Positions 53,971-63,369 of a stretch of 64,000 nt of DNA are shown here, in pieces (the stretch's first letter is position 1; each line of letters begins with the position of its first letter). The notes below the pieces were generated by a model. That model was not told the DNA's origin. It searched no databases and worked only from the letters and a program-made list of their open reading frames with translations. Source of the stretch: Sclerotiophoma versabilis (Eukaryota > Ascomycota > Dothideomycetes > Pleosporales > Didymellaceae); contig JAAROD010000026.1 of the NCBI GenBank assembly GCA_012274445.1, positions 744,001-808,000 of the forward strand, read 5' to 3'. Made by a program: the position numbers and the translations under genes.

Positions 53971-55356
53971 ATGGACCCTCGATACAACACGTACCCGCAA
54001 CGACAGACGCAGCAGCCTCAGCCGCAAGTAGCACAACGTCAACACCAACGTTTCTCATGGCAGGCCCCTTTGGATACAGACACAACACCACCCACACAGA
54101 GATCACCTCAATATCAACAAGTACACTATCAATCGCAGCAGCCGATAGTCAACACCAATGTAGCCTCGCAACATAGCAGAGGCTTCTCGTATGCCCCGAC
54201 TCCAATCGAACACCATGGATCAGCATACCACACATCTTCATCAGACGGTCCCACAAACCCGTCATCTCCGGTCTTCACGCCCATCGATGATCGTCCACAG
54301 TCCATGTTCAATATGCTGAATACACCAGCACGGCGCCAATCACAGCAAGCTTACGGACACCCGTCTCACTCACGTGACGAAGACACACTTCTATCGCCGT
54401 CATCACCGGAGGCTCAGACTTTACCTTTTATGCTGGTCGAGTCTGTGGTAGGAGAACAAGACGAAGCACCAGCACCAGTACCTGCACCAGTACCAGCTCA
54501 AGAGCCTGCACCGATAGCACAATCACCAGTTCAACAGAGCAAACATGCACGCCAAATGAGCAATCTCGTACCCATCAACACGAACCTCACACAACCCGCC
54601 ATGCCGTCAATCCCTCAAAGCCCTCGCTCCGGCACCGAGCAGCAAACCTCTCCCGGCGCACTCCCGTACAAAACACCCATCTCGCCCATCTCCTCTGCGC
54701 CCATCCGAAAAGACACACCAAACTCCTCATACAACACCCACACGCGACACCAAGTCCATTCTACCCCTGCCGAACCCTACTCCCCACACAACTTCTCATC
54801 CCACAACCTAATGACGCCGCACGCCATCTTCTCGCCCGACGCAGCCCACGGCCCCAACGGCCTGGATTTCAGCCTGCACCAACCCGGCCAAATCCGTCAC
54901 CCAAACATGGACGACCAGGCAAGCAAAGACTGGAGAACCAGCCTGTGCGCCTGCACCTCCGACGTATCTACATGCCTCACGGGGCTATTCTGCCCCTGCA
55001 TCCTCTCCGGGCGCACGGCGTACCGACTGAGCCAGAAATCGCGCAAAGCCGATCCAACGGACATGCTAGGCCACAGCAGCACGAACGGGCAATGCATTGC
55101 CATGACGCTAGCGTGTGGCGTGGGGCTGGGCTGGGTGTTCCCCATGCTGCAGCGGACGCGGATCAGGCATTTGTATAAGCTGGAGGGCAGCTGTGGGGAC
55201 GATCTGGTCAAGGGGTGTTGTTGCTGTTGCTGTGTCAGTGTGCAGAACGAGCGGGAAGTAAAAGGGAGGGAGGAGAGTGCGAATCGGTGGGCAGGACCCG
55301 CGAGTAGGGACGTGTATACGAGGAATGTGGGCATGGAGTATCGGCCGCAGAACTGA
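53971..55356 (+). CDS. PLAC8-domain protein
   Basis: Single exon, 461 residues. Residues 1-315 are Gln/Pro/Ser/Thr-rich and disordered, including a (AP)VP(AP)-type repeat near 165-185. The PLAC8 domain occupies about 319-425. It starts DWRTSLCACTSDVSTCLTGL, contains the hallmark FCPCILSGRTAYRL, a hydrophobic stretch MTLACGVGLGWVFPM, RIRHLYKLEGSCGDDLVKG, and a run of six cysteines before VSVQNEREV. PLAC8 proteins are membrane-associated and include plant and fungal cadmium-resistance and cell-size regulators; the molecular role in fungi is not settled. A (TTG)n microsatellite begins two bases after the stop codon. Confidence 0.9.
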   Translation: MDPRYNTYPQRQTQQPQPQVAQRQHQRFSWQAPLDTDTTPPTQRSPQYQQVHYQSQQPIVNTNVASQHSRGFSYAPTPIEHHGSAYHTSSSDGPTNPSSPVFTPIDDRPQSMFNMLNTPARRQSQQAYGHPSHSRDEDTLLSPSSPEAQTLPFMLVESVVGEQDEAPAPVPAPVPAQEPAPIAQSPVQQSKHARQMSNLVPINTNLTQPAMPSIPQSPRSGTEQQTSPGALPYKTPISPISSAPIRKDTPNSSYNTHTRHQVHSTPAEPYSPHNFSSHNLMTPHAIFSPDAAHGPNGLDFSLHQPGQIRHPNMDDQASKDWRTSLCACTSDVSTCLTGLFCPCILSGRTAYRLSQKSRKADPTDMLGHSSTNGQCIAMTLACGVGLGWVFPMLQRTRIRHLYKLEGSCGDDLVKGCCCCCCVSVQNEREVKGREESANRWAGPASRDVYTRNVGMEYRPQN

Positions 55357-55357
55357 G

Positions 55358-55358
<1 letters not shown>

Positions 55359-55440
<82 letters not shown>
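55359..55440 (+). repeat. (TTG)~27 microsatellite directly after the PLAC8 stop codon
   Basis: An uninterrupted run of TTG for 82 bases. On the minus strand it reads CAA/AAC and produces an artefactual poly-Asn frame. It lies in the presumed 3' UTR of the PLAC8 gene and should be highly variable between strains. Confidence 0.97.
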
Positions 55441-55982
55441 AACTACTCCAGCGGCGAGGATGTTGGGTTGTTTTGCGTCTTTCTGCTTGGAGACTGAGCG
55501 GCTGATACTTGAGCAGTTTTGCTTGCTTTGTTTTCAATGCCCTCGACGATACCCATTCGCAGTTTCTCGTGTCTTTTTCATCTTTGATTTCTTATTCAAG
55601 CGAGATTCTACCGTTACGGGAGCGTTCAAGTCTGTTGGAGATGGGTCAATAATGACTAGCAATTCTAATGCACTGAGACAATCGAGCAGACAAATCAGAC
55701 GCTTTGCGATGCGTGTAGTTCTCGTATCATTGTTGTTGATGTTACCAATGCTTCTTTAATCCACATCTTCCCCCTTTCCCCCTTCCGCAGAGCGAAATGC
55801 TAGAAAGACGTTGTGTATGACAAAATACGTACGGTCAACACGTCGTCACCTTGAACGCGTTTTCCACGAGAGCGCATCTTGTTTGTCTAGAAGGAAAAGT
55901 GTCTAATCCTCGTTCCCTTCATGGTAATGTCAGTACAAGCTTTGGAAGAAATACGAAAAGCAAAGAAATCCAACAACTGGGT
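55441..55982. other. Convergent 3' region of the PLAC8 and eIF2B-delta genes
   Basis: About 540 bases, AT-rich, with no supported gene. Contains 3' UTRs of both convergent neighbours. Confidence 0.5.
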
Positions 55983-57503
55983 CTAGACATTCGTACTTAG
56001 TCGGTGAACAACGGGAACCGAGCTCGGCGGCAGGCCACCATACTCGGTGATGACCATGTCGATGTAGTTTGCAGGTGTAACGTCGTAGAGAACCTGCAGG
56101 TGATGCAGGTTCTTCGATTCCTCGATCCACTTCAACACGTCCGAAGTATCTGGCTTCTCCTCCTCCGTAGCGGCAGCCTTGTCGTCGTTCTTGCTTGCGG
56201 ATCTACTGCTGGGTAGCATTGACTTGAGTGGAAGGAGCTCTCGGCGCTCGGCTTCGGAGAGCAGTTCCTCTGCTGGTGCGACCTCGTTGCCAACAATCGA
56301 GTCCAGGGCGACCTTCTCAGTAAACTTTACGGATTGACAGAGTACAATGACAGGAAGAGAGTGCGCGCTTGCGAGCATGGATATGCTGGCTGTGCCGACG
56401 CGGGAGTACAGACGACCATTAGACATCATAGCGTGTGCACCGAGGAACACCTTAGTTGCATCTTTGATGGCATGCGAAGCGCCAGTGATTAGGTAATAGC
56501 GTACCTTCAAACCAGCATTGGCCAGCTTCCGAGCCAATTGCTTGCCCTCGAAGAGCGGTTTCGAGTCAACGATGATGACGGAGAAAGGGGTGCCGGCCTT
56601 GTGAGCGTGGAGGATCGCTTGCTCGACAATAGAGCTGGAGGCATATGTGAGGACAACATCCCCAGGCTCAATCTTTGTCGCGGCAAGATCCCGGATGAGT
56701 CTATCCGCTGCAGTGACGCGCTCGCGGATGAAGATGTCAATTTCCTCGAGTAGGTCTCGCTTTGCCTCCGCTTCGGGAGTCGCAGGATCGATCTTGATGA
56801 TGATGTCCTTCAACCATCGAATTGCGTTTCCCATACTGATACTGAGAGGTCTACAGCTCCTCAGGTACTCGATCTGCGGACTCAGATGGTGGTTTGTGAG
56901 ATGTCGTGCCAAACTAGTCCCCGGTGGTGTCTGATACGATTCAATCACAGCCTTGAAGGACAGCAGCATCGCCACCATGCGAGCAGTACTACCACAAATT
57001 GCGTAGCTACTGTACTGCAACCCCAGAGACAGTACTGCTGGGTGCACATCCTTTCCTGCTCCATTCATTGACTGCTGCTTCGGTTGACTGTACAGATGCC
57101 CAAAGAACAACCCGATTCCAGCCTGCCTAGACTCTTTCTTGCTTTTCTTTTCGAGCTCTTTCTGCACTGGTACGTTGGATTGGGAAGGCCGTCTCCTAAT
57201 GGGCACGGGCCTTGTTTGCTCGTTCTTTGCGCCTTGTTTAGGCTCCTTCGCCTGCTTCTGTCCATCCTTTGGTGCTCCTTGCTCTTTTGATGGGCCTCCC
57301 GGACCTTTTTGCTGTGCTCTCCTGGCTTGTTTTTCGGCTTGCTTTTGCTTCTTCAACTCGGCTGGTGAAAGCTTCTTAGTTGCGGCATCCTCTGCAGGCT
57401 TTGTGGTCTTGGCATCTCTGTTTGTACTGGCGGTGGCAGTGTCCTGGGGTTGCGAAGCTGGTGCAGCGGGAGCAGGCGCCGCCTCTGCTGCCTGGTCGGA
57501 CAT
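55983..57503 (-). CDS. GCD2: Translation initiation factor eIF2B subunit delta
   Basis: Single exon, 506 residues. The N-terminal ~140 residues are Ala/Lys/Gln-rich and disordered; the C-terminal ~360 form the Rossmann-like eIF2B alpha/beta/delta domain. Recognisable family stretches include HPAVLSLGLQYSSYAICGST, ARHLTNHHLSPQIEYLRSCR, GDVVLTYASSSIVEQAI, FSVIIVDSKPLFEGKQLA and LGAHAMMSNGRLYSRVGTA. The C-terminus DMVITEYGGLPPSSVPVV is the typical subunit end. eIF2B recycles eIF2-GDP to eIF2-GTP; the delta subunit belongs to the regulatory alpha/beta/delta subcomplex that senses phosphorylated eIF2 and so couples to Gcn4/CpcA control. Divergent from the Saf1-like gene over 455 bp. Confidence 0.95.
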   Translation of the reverse strand: MSDQAAEAAPAPAAPASQPQDTATASTNRDAKTTKPAEDAATKKLSPAELKKQKQAEKQARRAQQKGPGGPSKEQGAPKDGQKQAKEPKQGAKNEQTRPVPIRRRPSQSNVPVQKELEKKSKKESRQAGIGLFFGHLYSQPKQQSMNGAGKDVHPAVLSLGLQYSSYAICGSTARMVAMLLSFKAVIESYQTPPGTSLARHLTNHHLSPQIEYLRSCRPLSISMGNAIRWLKDIIIKIDPATPEAEAKRDLLEEIDIFIRERVTAADRLIRDLAATKIEPGDVVLTYASSSIVEQAILHAHKAGTPFSVIIVDSKPLFEGKQLARKLANAGLKVRYYLITGASHAIKDATKVFLGAHAMMSNGRLYSRVGTASISMLASAHSLPVIVLCQSVKFTEKVALDSIVGNEVAPAEELLSEAERRELLPLKSMLPSSRSASKNDDKAAATEEEKPDTSDVLKWIEESKNLHHLQVLYDVTPANYIDMVITEYGGLPPSSVPVVHRLSTNV

Positions 57504-57958
57504 GGTTTGTTTGTTCCAGAAACTCGGCTCTGTTCTTCAGTTGTGGCGCGTTGACAAAGTACGCTTTGCGTTGATGTAGTGGGGTAAATCCGAGATTTCT
57601 GATATTGAACCTCTGAACGGGGAGCGTTGTATCTAATCGATTGTTTTGGCCAAATCGAGTTTGGTCTGGCAATCTAACGTTCGTTGTCAACACGGGGCTG
57701 CCGTTGCGGATTTTTGACAAAGTCGTGATATTCATTGACTCAAAGGCCGCATTAGGCCACAATGGTCTGGTGCGCTTGGCAAACGCGTCCCACAATTCTG
57801 CCCCGCCACTGTCCGCGCGACCCAACGTCATCTGGCAAACTGCAAGTAACAGGGTCCAAACACAAGGCTGCAGCATTCCTACACATGTCCTGTTTGTACT
57901 CTTGAATGATGATTTACGCCATTCTTCAACGACACTTTGACTCGACTGACTCATAATC
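57504..57958. promoter_or_regulatory. 455-bp divergent promoter of eIF2B-delta and the F-box/RCC1 gene
   Basis: Sequence between two divergent starts. It reads open on the minus strand (57376-58119) but that frame overlaps both genes out of frame and has no domain. Confidence 0.5.
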
Positions 57959-59925
57959 ATGACTGACAATATTACCTCCATCACAGACCTCCCGCTTGAC
58001 ATTCTTGTTCTCGTATTCCCGTATCTGGATGCCAAGAGCTTCCTTTCTCTCTGCAGCACATGCAAAGCCTTCCAACAACCTTCGATTCGACTCGATCCAG
58101 CGTACTGGAGTTTTGCCACGCGCAGTGTTTTCCGTGTACCAAATCAGCCGGTTATCCAGCACGATGGACTGCGATGGCAGAAGCTCTATCGACGCATGCT
58201 AACCCAGAGTCATGTCTTCACCTGGGGAAACAACGGTCACAGTCGCCTGGGTCATGGCTATGGAGAGCCATTACCTACAGGTCCGATGCTCTTGCCCAGA
58301 CGGCCCGGACGGATGAGGCTCGGGGGAAGAGGTAACTGCGCGTTTCCTACCGAGATGGAAGATACCCGGCAGCTGGGCGTCATTGCAGACATGCAGTGTG
58401 GGTGAGTGAGCATCTATTCAAGACTGAATGTAACGGTAAGCTGATGGCACACAGTGGTTGGTCGACAACACTCCTGACTGCGGACGGTACGCTACATACC
58501 GCTGGCGTGCTTGATGGTCAAGTAACTATAGCCTCGCACGACCGAATGGCACCACTCACGTTCCCCACCGGGTTCCTTTACACAGTCAATGGCCACCGAT
58601 ATTACGAGCCTTCCGTTGCCATTCGTCAGTTTTCAGCAGGAAGATCACATATACTTGGGCTTTCAGACAACGGCAAGATCTGGTCATGGTACCATGCCAA
58701 TAAGGCTGCCTTGCAAGTCAAGTTTGCTCATGTGGAGTTGCGGGAACAAGCTACAGAGGGCCCATCGGCCCAGAATGCTCCAGCTTTTGGACACGTTAGG
58801 CAGGTCGTGGCTGGTTGGAGCCGTAGCTCTGCCTACGTCCAGGGCGTAGGCATTGTGGTCTGGGATGTAGTCGAACGAGGGACACACGATAGCGACATGG
58901 ACACCATGTTTGTACTGGAAAATACCGAGGTTCCGAAAACGAACTATCGACGTCCAAAAGGAAAAGAGCGAGAGAGTGAAAATCAGATCGCCCTCGGTGA
59001 GGAAGTTGGAGCGGTCCTCAACTACATCATCTTGGAACACTTCGTCGTTTTTGCTACTGACACTGGCAAAGTGTTTTGTGGACTTTTCGGGGACAAGAAC
59101 AAGGTTGACGACATCCTGGAGCTACGCGATCTGCGGAGTGAGAATGGCACTGCTGTAGACGTGCAGGGCTCCTTCCGGCGCTTCGCAGTCTTCAAGAACG
59201 GCGAAGTCATCACCGCCGACCAACACTATTTGCACCAGTGTTGGGACGCCCGTGGAACAGACTCGTCCTTTGGAGGACTACACAAAATTCCAGCTTTACA
59301 ACACAACGATGTGATCTCTGTAGCTTTCGGTGACTATCACTACCTCGCACTTCACTCGAACGGCAAAATCACTTCGTACGGAACGGAGTTAAAGGCTTGC
59401 GGCGCACTTGGGTTGGGCGAAGAAGGCCCACAAGGTAAAGCTCGAGGCATCGTTTATGATCGCTTTAATCGCGACGGGCGTCTCCTTCCTCATGCATACA
59501 CATACGGCCGTCAGGTGTGGTTCGATCCGAGGAAGAAAGACTGGATACAACAGATCATACAAAACGCTCCGAATGAAGATGAGGAAGCCCGGGCACGGGC
59601 GGATCGTTTTGAAGAAGAGGCGAACGTTCAGGGAGAGGTCAGCGAGTGGATCGAGCAGGAAGGCCGTGAATGGGACAAAGACACTGGAGACGATGGACTC
59701 GGTGCGTACTTCGCCCTAAGAGTCAGTGCTGCGGGTTGGCACTCTGGTGCTCTGGTCCTGGTCAACGAAGAGCTGGCGAAGAAAGAACCTCCGTACTCCT
59801 ACGAGGGCAAGTCTTTCCCCCGGCTACGGCTCAGTGACGGCACTGAGATGCCTGGGTCTGGTGATCTGGACATCTGGAGACACGGCCAGCCACAGTGGCA
59901 GCTCGATGCTGTATCTTCAACATAG
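57959..59925 (+). CDS. SAF1: F-box protein with RCC1 repeats, Saf1-like
   Basis: Two exons, 57959-58401 and 58455-59925, 637 residues; the 53-nt intron runs GTGAGT to CAG and restores DMQCGGWSTTLLTADG. An F-box occupies about residues 8-50 (ITDLPLDILVLVFPYLDAKS, LSLCSTCKAF). RCC1-type repeats follow: VFTWGNNGHSRLGHG, then GWSTTLLTADGTLHTAG, SAGRSHILGLSDNGKIWSW and FGDYHYLALHSNGKITSYGT, with a later GALGLGEEG. F-box proteins dock on Skp1 in SCF ligases and the beta-propeller binds substrate. Yeast Saf1 has the same layout and recruits vacuolar proenzymes and Aah1 for degradation on entry to quiescence; substrates here are unknown. Near-intact and of normal length. Confidence 0.9.
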
Positions 59926-60012
59926 CCAGAATTTGCTTGCAGTGATAGGAGAGGAAGACTGAAGCTATCATACACAATTAATGACCACCCAGCGAGTCCC
60001 ACAACTAGTTGC

Positions 60013-61349
60013 CTAATTGCAAGACCTCCTCACAAACCTCACCCCCGCTGCCTCCGGCCGCCTCAAATGAGCACTAACATTGAAGTACTTCTCATCCCTC
60101 AACACCGCTTTGACACGTTTGCGCGCATTCCCCTTCACTTTCCCCTTCCTTTCCCACAATTTCAACTCTCCAATCTTCGAGTAGCTCAACCATGATTCCA
60201 GCAAATTCAACTTGACTAAACTTCCTCGCCGGACACGATCCTGGTCCAATCATCCACGCAGCAAACGCCGGGCCGTTTGGCATTTGAAACTTTTCTCCTC
60301 GTTTCTCATCGACGCTGATGAAGCGCCCAGGATCGAATGCCTCGACATCATCACCCCAACGTGTGCGCGCCGTACTGGTTCATACCCACTGACGTGCCTA
60401 GCTTCACCGTGATTGTTCTCAGGCCCCGACGGCGTAGTTATGTCGATTTCCACAGGTATGAGCGGCGTTTTGACAAACAGGGGCGCAGGGGAGGCGAAGA
60501 GAAAGAGCTCGTACACGAGAGCGCGGGTGCGAAGCAATCGCGGGTAGACGTTGCTGTAACTCGAATCGCCGTCTGCGTCTTCAGGGTTGGTGCTGTGATT
60601 GGCATGGGCTTCAGAGTAGAGTGCGAGGAAAGGCAGTGTGAATGCGAGTATTGCTGTTGTGGTTTCGTAGCCGCCTGGATTGAAGACGAATATATTGCCG
60701 TACAGTTCGGCGTCAATGAGGTAAGTTTGTGGTTTCCCCGCGCTGTCTCCGAGCTTCTCGAGTTCGTTGGCTGCTATTATGGCCTCGATTGGACTTGCTG
60801 GTCGGAATCCTGGGGGGGGGGGGGGGCTTGGAGGTTGAGGATGATTGCATGTGCGCGAGGACTAGCTCTTCCATGTATAATCTGACCTCTGCGACTGAGA
60901 CTTTTTACTTCCTCAGCACGCCTGGTAGCAGGAAGTCTGGCACTTGAAGTGAGTTGAACACTACGGTCAGCAGTATGTGCTTGAGTTTGAAGCCTATGCT
61001 GTCCATGAGACTCATTTTGTGCCTCCGTGGCACGGTAATAAGTTCGTTCTTTTGGCCGAATGCGATGACAGCAGAACCGGCATGGCTAGGACATCAAACA
61101 TGCTCCTAACGCTTCACAGACGAGAGGTCGGAAGTCCATCCATAGCGGTTCGTTGAATGAGACTGGGATGAGAGTGTTGGGTAAACCATAGCTGCGGGCT
61201 TGGGAGTAGTTGCGGGCCCATCTGAAGAAGCGAACGCCAAGAAAGAGAAGGAGACAAAAAATGACGAGGAATGGAAGTATGACTACAGCTGCCAGGAGAA
61301 TACATAGGAGGAGAATAGCTATTGCAGCTGAATTTTTTTTTGAAGCCAA
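60013..61349 (-). pseudogene. Broken cytochrome P450
   Basis: P450 fragments lie in order but in different frames. At 61349-61090 there is an N-terminal membrane anchor (IAILLLCILLAAVVILPFL) then NYSQARSYGLP. About 150 residues that should follow are missing. At 61075-60840 a central block (FKLKHILLTVVFNSLQVPDF) carries an in-frame TAA at 60905-60907. At 60826-60812 a 15-base C run (minus strand) shifts the frame. Then come the I-helix-type GGYETTTAILAF and a K-helix YELFLF, where the Arg of ExxR is lost. Near 60370 another shift precedes AFDPGRF and the heme loop WMIGPGSCPARKFSQVEF, which keeps Cys but has Gly and Ala at the usual Arg and Gly. A last shift near 60130 leads to YFNVSAHLRRPEAAGV. 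This is too many independent lesions for a working enzyme. Confidence 0.87.
60812..60826 (+). repeat. 15-base G homopolymer
   Basis: An uninterrupted G15 (C15 on the pseudogene strand) inside the P450 remnant. Such runs are prone to sequencing error and replication slippage; one frame change in the P450 coincides with it. Confidence 0.95.
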
Positions 61350-61606
61350 CGTTCTTTCTGCTTATTCCGTGTTTGTACTTGGTGCTGACAATGATCTCTA
61401 GCGTGTGAGCCTTGTATAAGCCTGAAATGCGTAAGGTGCTACTTGCATGAATCTCCACAATCTCACCTAGGCCTGCTAACGTGTAGGTATGATGTGCACA
61501 GAGGAACAGTGTTAATTCGGGACTATACAAGTCGCGACGAGAGGGACGTTCGTCGCTAGGGTACTAAGATGACAGGTGGTTTGAGAGGTGCAAATGATGC
61601 TCTTCT
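61350..61606. other. Intergenic between the P450 remnant and the mitochondrial protein gene
   Basis: About 260 bases; no gene supported. The 138-residue minus-strand frame at 61114-61530 overlaps the P450 N-terminus in another frame and has no domain. Confidence 0.5.
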
Positions 61607-62581
61607 TTACGCGTCCTTGTCCATGGAAGACTTGCCGCGCTCCTCCTTGTTCTCAGCGCCAGGTCGGTCGGTGGAGACGGTGCCCTTGAGCTTAGCGGTC
61701 TCGGCAACACCTTCGCCCTTCTTGGACTTCTCCTCGTGCTTGGAGATCTGTGAGGTGTGGTGGGTGTCGTCGTTGGACATGCCCTGCTGCTTACCGGACA
61801 TCTCATTGAAGCTCTTAGGCTCCTTTCGTGGGTTGGGCTGTAGACATCAGTACATGTCTGTCGGCTAGGGCATTATGCAGCACTCACCTTGTCAGACTTG
61901 TCAGGGGAAGCGACGGACTCGTCATCCGTCTCCTCCTGGCTGGACTGTGCCTTGGAGTCCTTGTGCTCCTTCTTCTTGTCCTCGGCGGCCTTTTCGCGGG
62001 ACTCGGAGTGCTTAGCGTCCGGGCTGTCGGTCTTCTCAGACTCATCCTTGTTCAAGTCGGCCTCGTTGGCGTCATCCTTCTCCACCTTGGGCGCGTCGAC
62101 ATTTGTCGCGTCGCTGGACTCCTCTTTGGCCGTCTGCTTGGAGCCGACCTTCTCCTCCTGCAGAGCGGGCGCTTCCTCATCGGCCTCCTCCTGCTTCTCA
62201 ACGTGCTCAGCGTGCTCAGCGTGCTCAGCGTGGTCGCTGTGTTCACCGTGGCTCAGGTCCTGGGTGATAACGATGTAGAGACCGCTGACGGTTCCAGCAA
62301 CAGCTGCGGCTATCCTGCGCGACGGTTAGCGATGTGCCGCGGAGCTGCGTGCGCGTACAGATTGCGACCATGTCGGCGGACAGGTTGTCGGCATTCCACC
62401 GCCAGCTTCTGAGATTAACTTACCATGGGACGTCGCTGCTCTTGGCCTCGCTGTGGCCGTGGCTGCTGGCATATGTCCTGCGCTGGATACTCTGGCGGAG
62501 AGGCTGGGCAACGCGGATGGCCGGGCGAGCGGCGCGTGCGACAGAGGATGCGCGGAGGGCGGTAGACCTGATGAAAGACAT
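61607..62581 (-). CDS. Mitochondrial, highly charged low-complexity protein
   Basis: Three exons, 62581-62424, 62314-61888 and 61837-61607, 271 residues; introns are 109 nt (GTAAGT...CAG) and 50 nt (GTGAGT...CAG). The N-terminus is a textbook mitochondrial presequence (MSFIRSTALRASSVARAARP, then IQRRTYASS, cleavage likely near residue 40). A membrane helix follows (WIAAAVAGTVSGLYIVI, about 53-69). The rest is Glu/Lys/Asp/Ser-rich: an HAEHAEHAEHVE repeat, a long KDESEKTDSPDAKHS-type stretch, and a C-terminal block PNPRKEPKSFNEMSGKQQG that looks most conserved. Layout suggests an inner-membrane protein with a charged soluble domain. No named family is recognised. Confidence 0.83.
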
Positions 62582-63369
62582 GATGAAGCCGTGGAGATAT
62601 CAATTGACTGCAGTGAAGAGCAATTGATGACAGTGACGAATGGTTGATAGGTGAGGTGAGGTTGTGGGATCAGACGATTCGGCACGTCATAACGAAAAAG
62701 CACCGTGCACAAGCTTAGCCGGGCCGCTTCGGCTGGTTGAGCTCACCAACTCGCCAGGAATAGGCTGGAGGGTTCCAATGTCTATCTCGTGATCCCTCAT
62801 TGAGCCTGTTTGCTCAGTTTGGGGCAATATGGTGCGTGAAGAGGATTTTCTGTGGTAGGGTCAGCTCTCTGCGTGAAGGCTTCCCTCTAAGCAAGCTACG
62901 TCACAGCTGTCGAAATGCTCGGTAGCATGCTGGATGCGCAACAGTGGGTTGATTGGTGTCAGCAGTGCAACATGGACGGAAGGGCATTTTGGATGAGCTA
63001 GAGATAGTCAGGTCTAGCAAGGACAATTCTTGTCTTGTGTTGTAGGCGTCCTTTTGCTCGTTACTACGTCCGAAGAAGTGAAGACCGTGCGCGCATTGAT
63101 GCTCCTGGGGCAAATGGGTCACAAGCAGCAGGCAGACAGGCAGCTACTGGCCGATCAGCTTCCACAACACTCCTCCACTTCACTCGCCAGTTCCAGCCAG
63201 CTACCTTCTCTCTGAAGAGACGGCGCGTTCTCCTCACGCGTTTGCAACAACACTCTACCACCGACCCCTCCACAGCTCAGGTACCCCGCCACGCTGCATC
63301 TTCTCCACCGGCGCACGACAGCTCACGCTCTGCAGACTGCGAGCATCTCAGACCACACACACAGCCAAC
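62582..63369. other. Divergent 5' region of the mitochondrial protein gene and Cand1
   Basis: About 790 bases between divergent start codons. It should hold both promoters and leaders. The 145-residue plus frame at 63035-63472 overlaps the Cand1 start in another frame and is not a gene. Confidence 0.55.

Noticed and set aside
55235..55537. Minus-strand frame with a long poly-Asn tract
   Set aside because: It is the complement of the (TTG)n microsatellite and overlaps the PLAC8 C-terminus.
57376..58119. 247-residue minus-strand frame between eIF2B-delta and Saf1-like genes
   Set aside because: It overlaps the 5' ends of both genes out of frame and shows no domain.
60337..60885. 182-residue plus-strand frame
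   Set aside because: It is antisense to the P450 remnant, and its Gly run comes from the G15 homopolymer.
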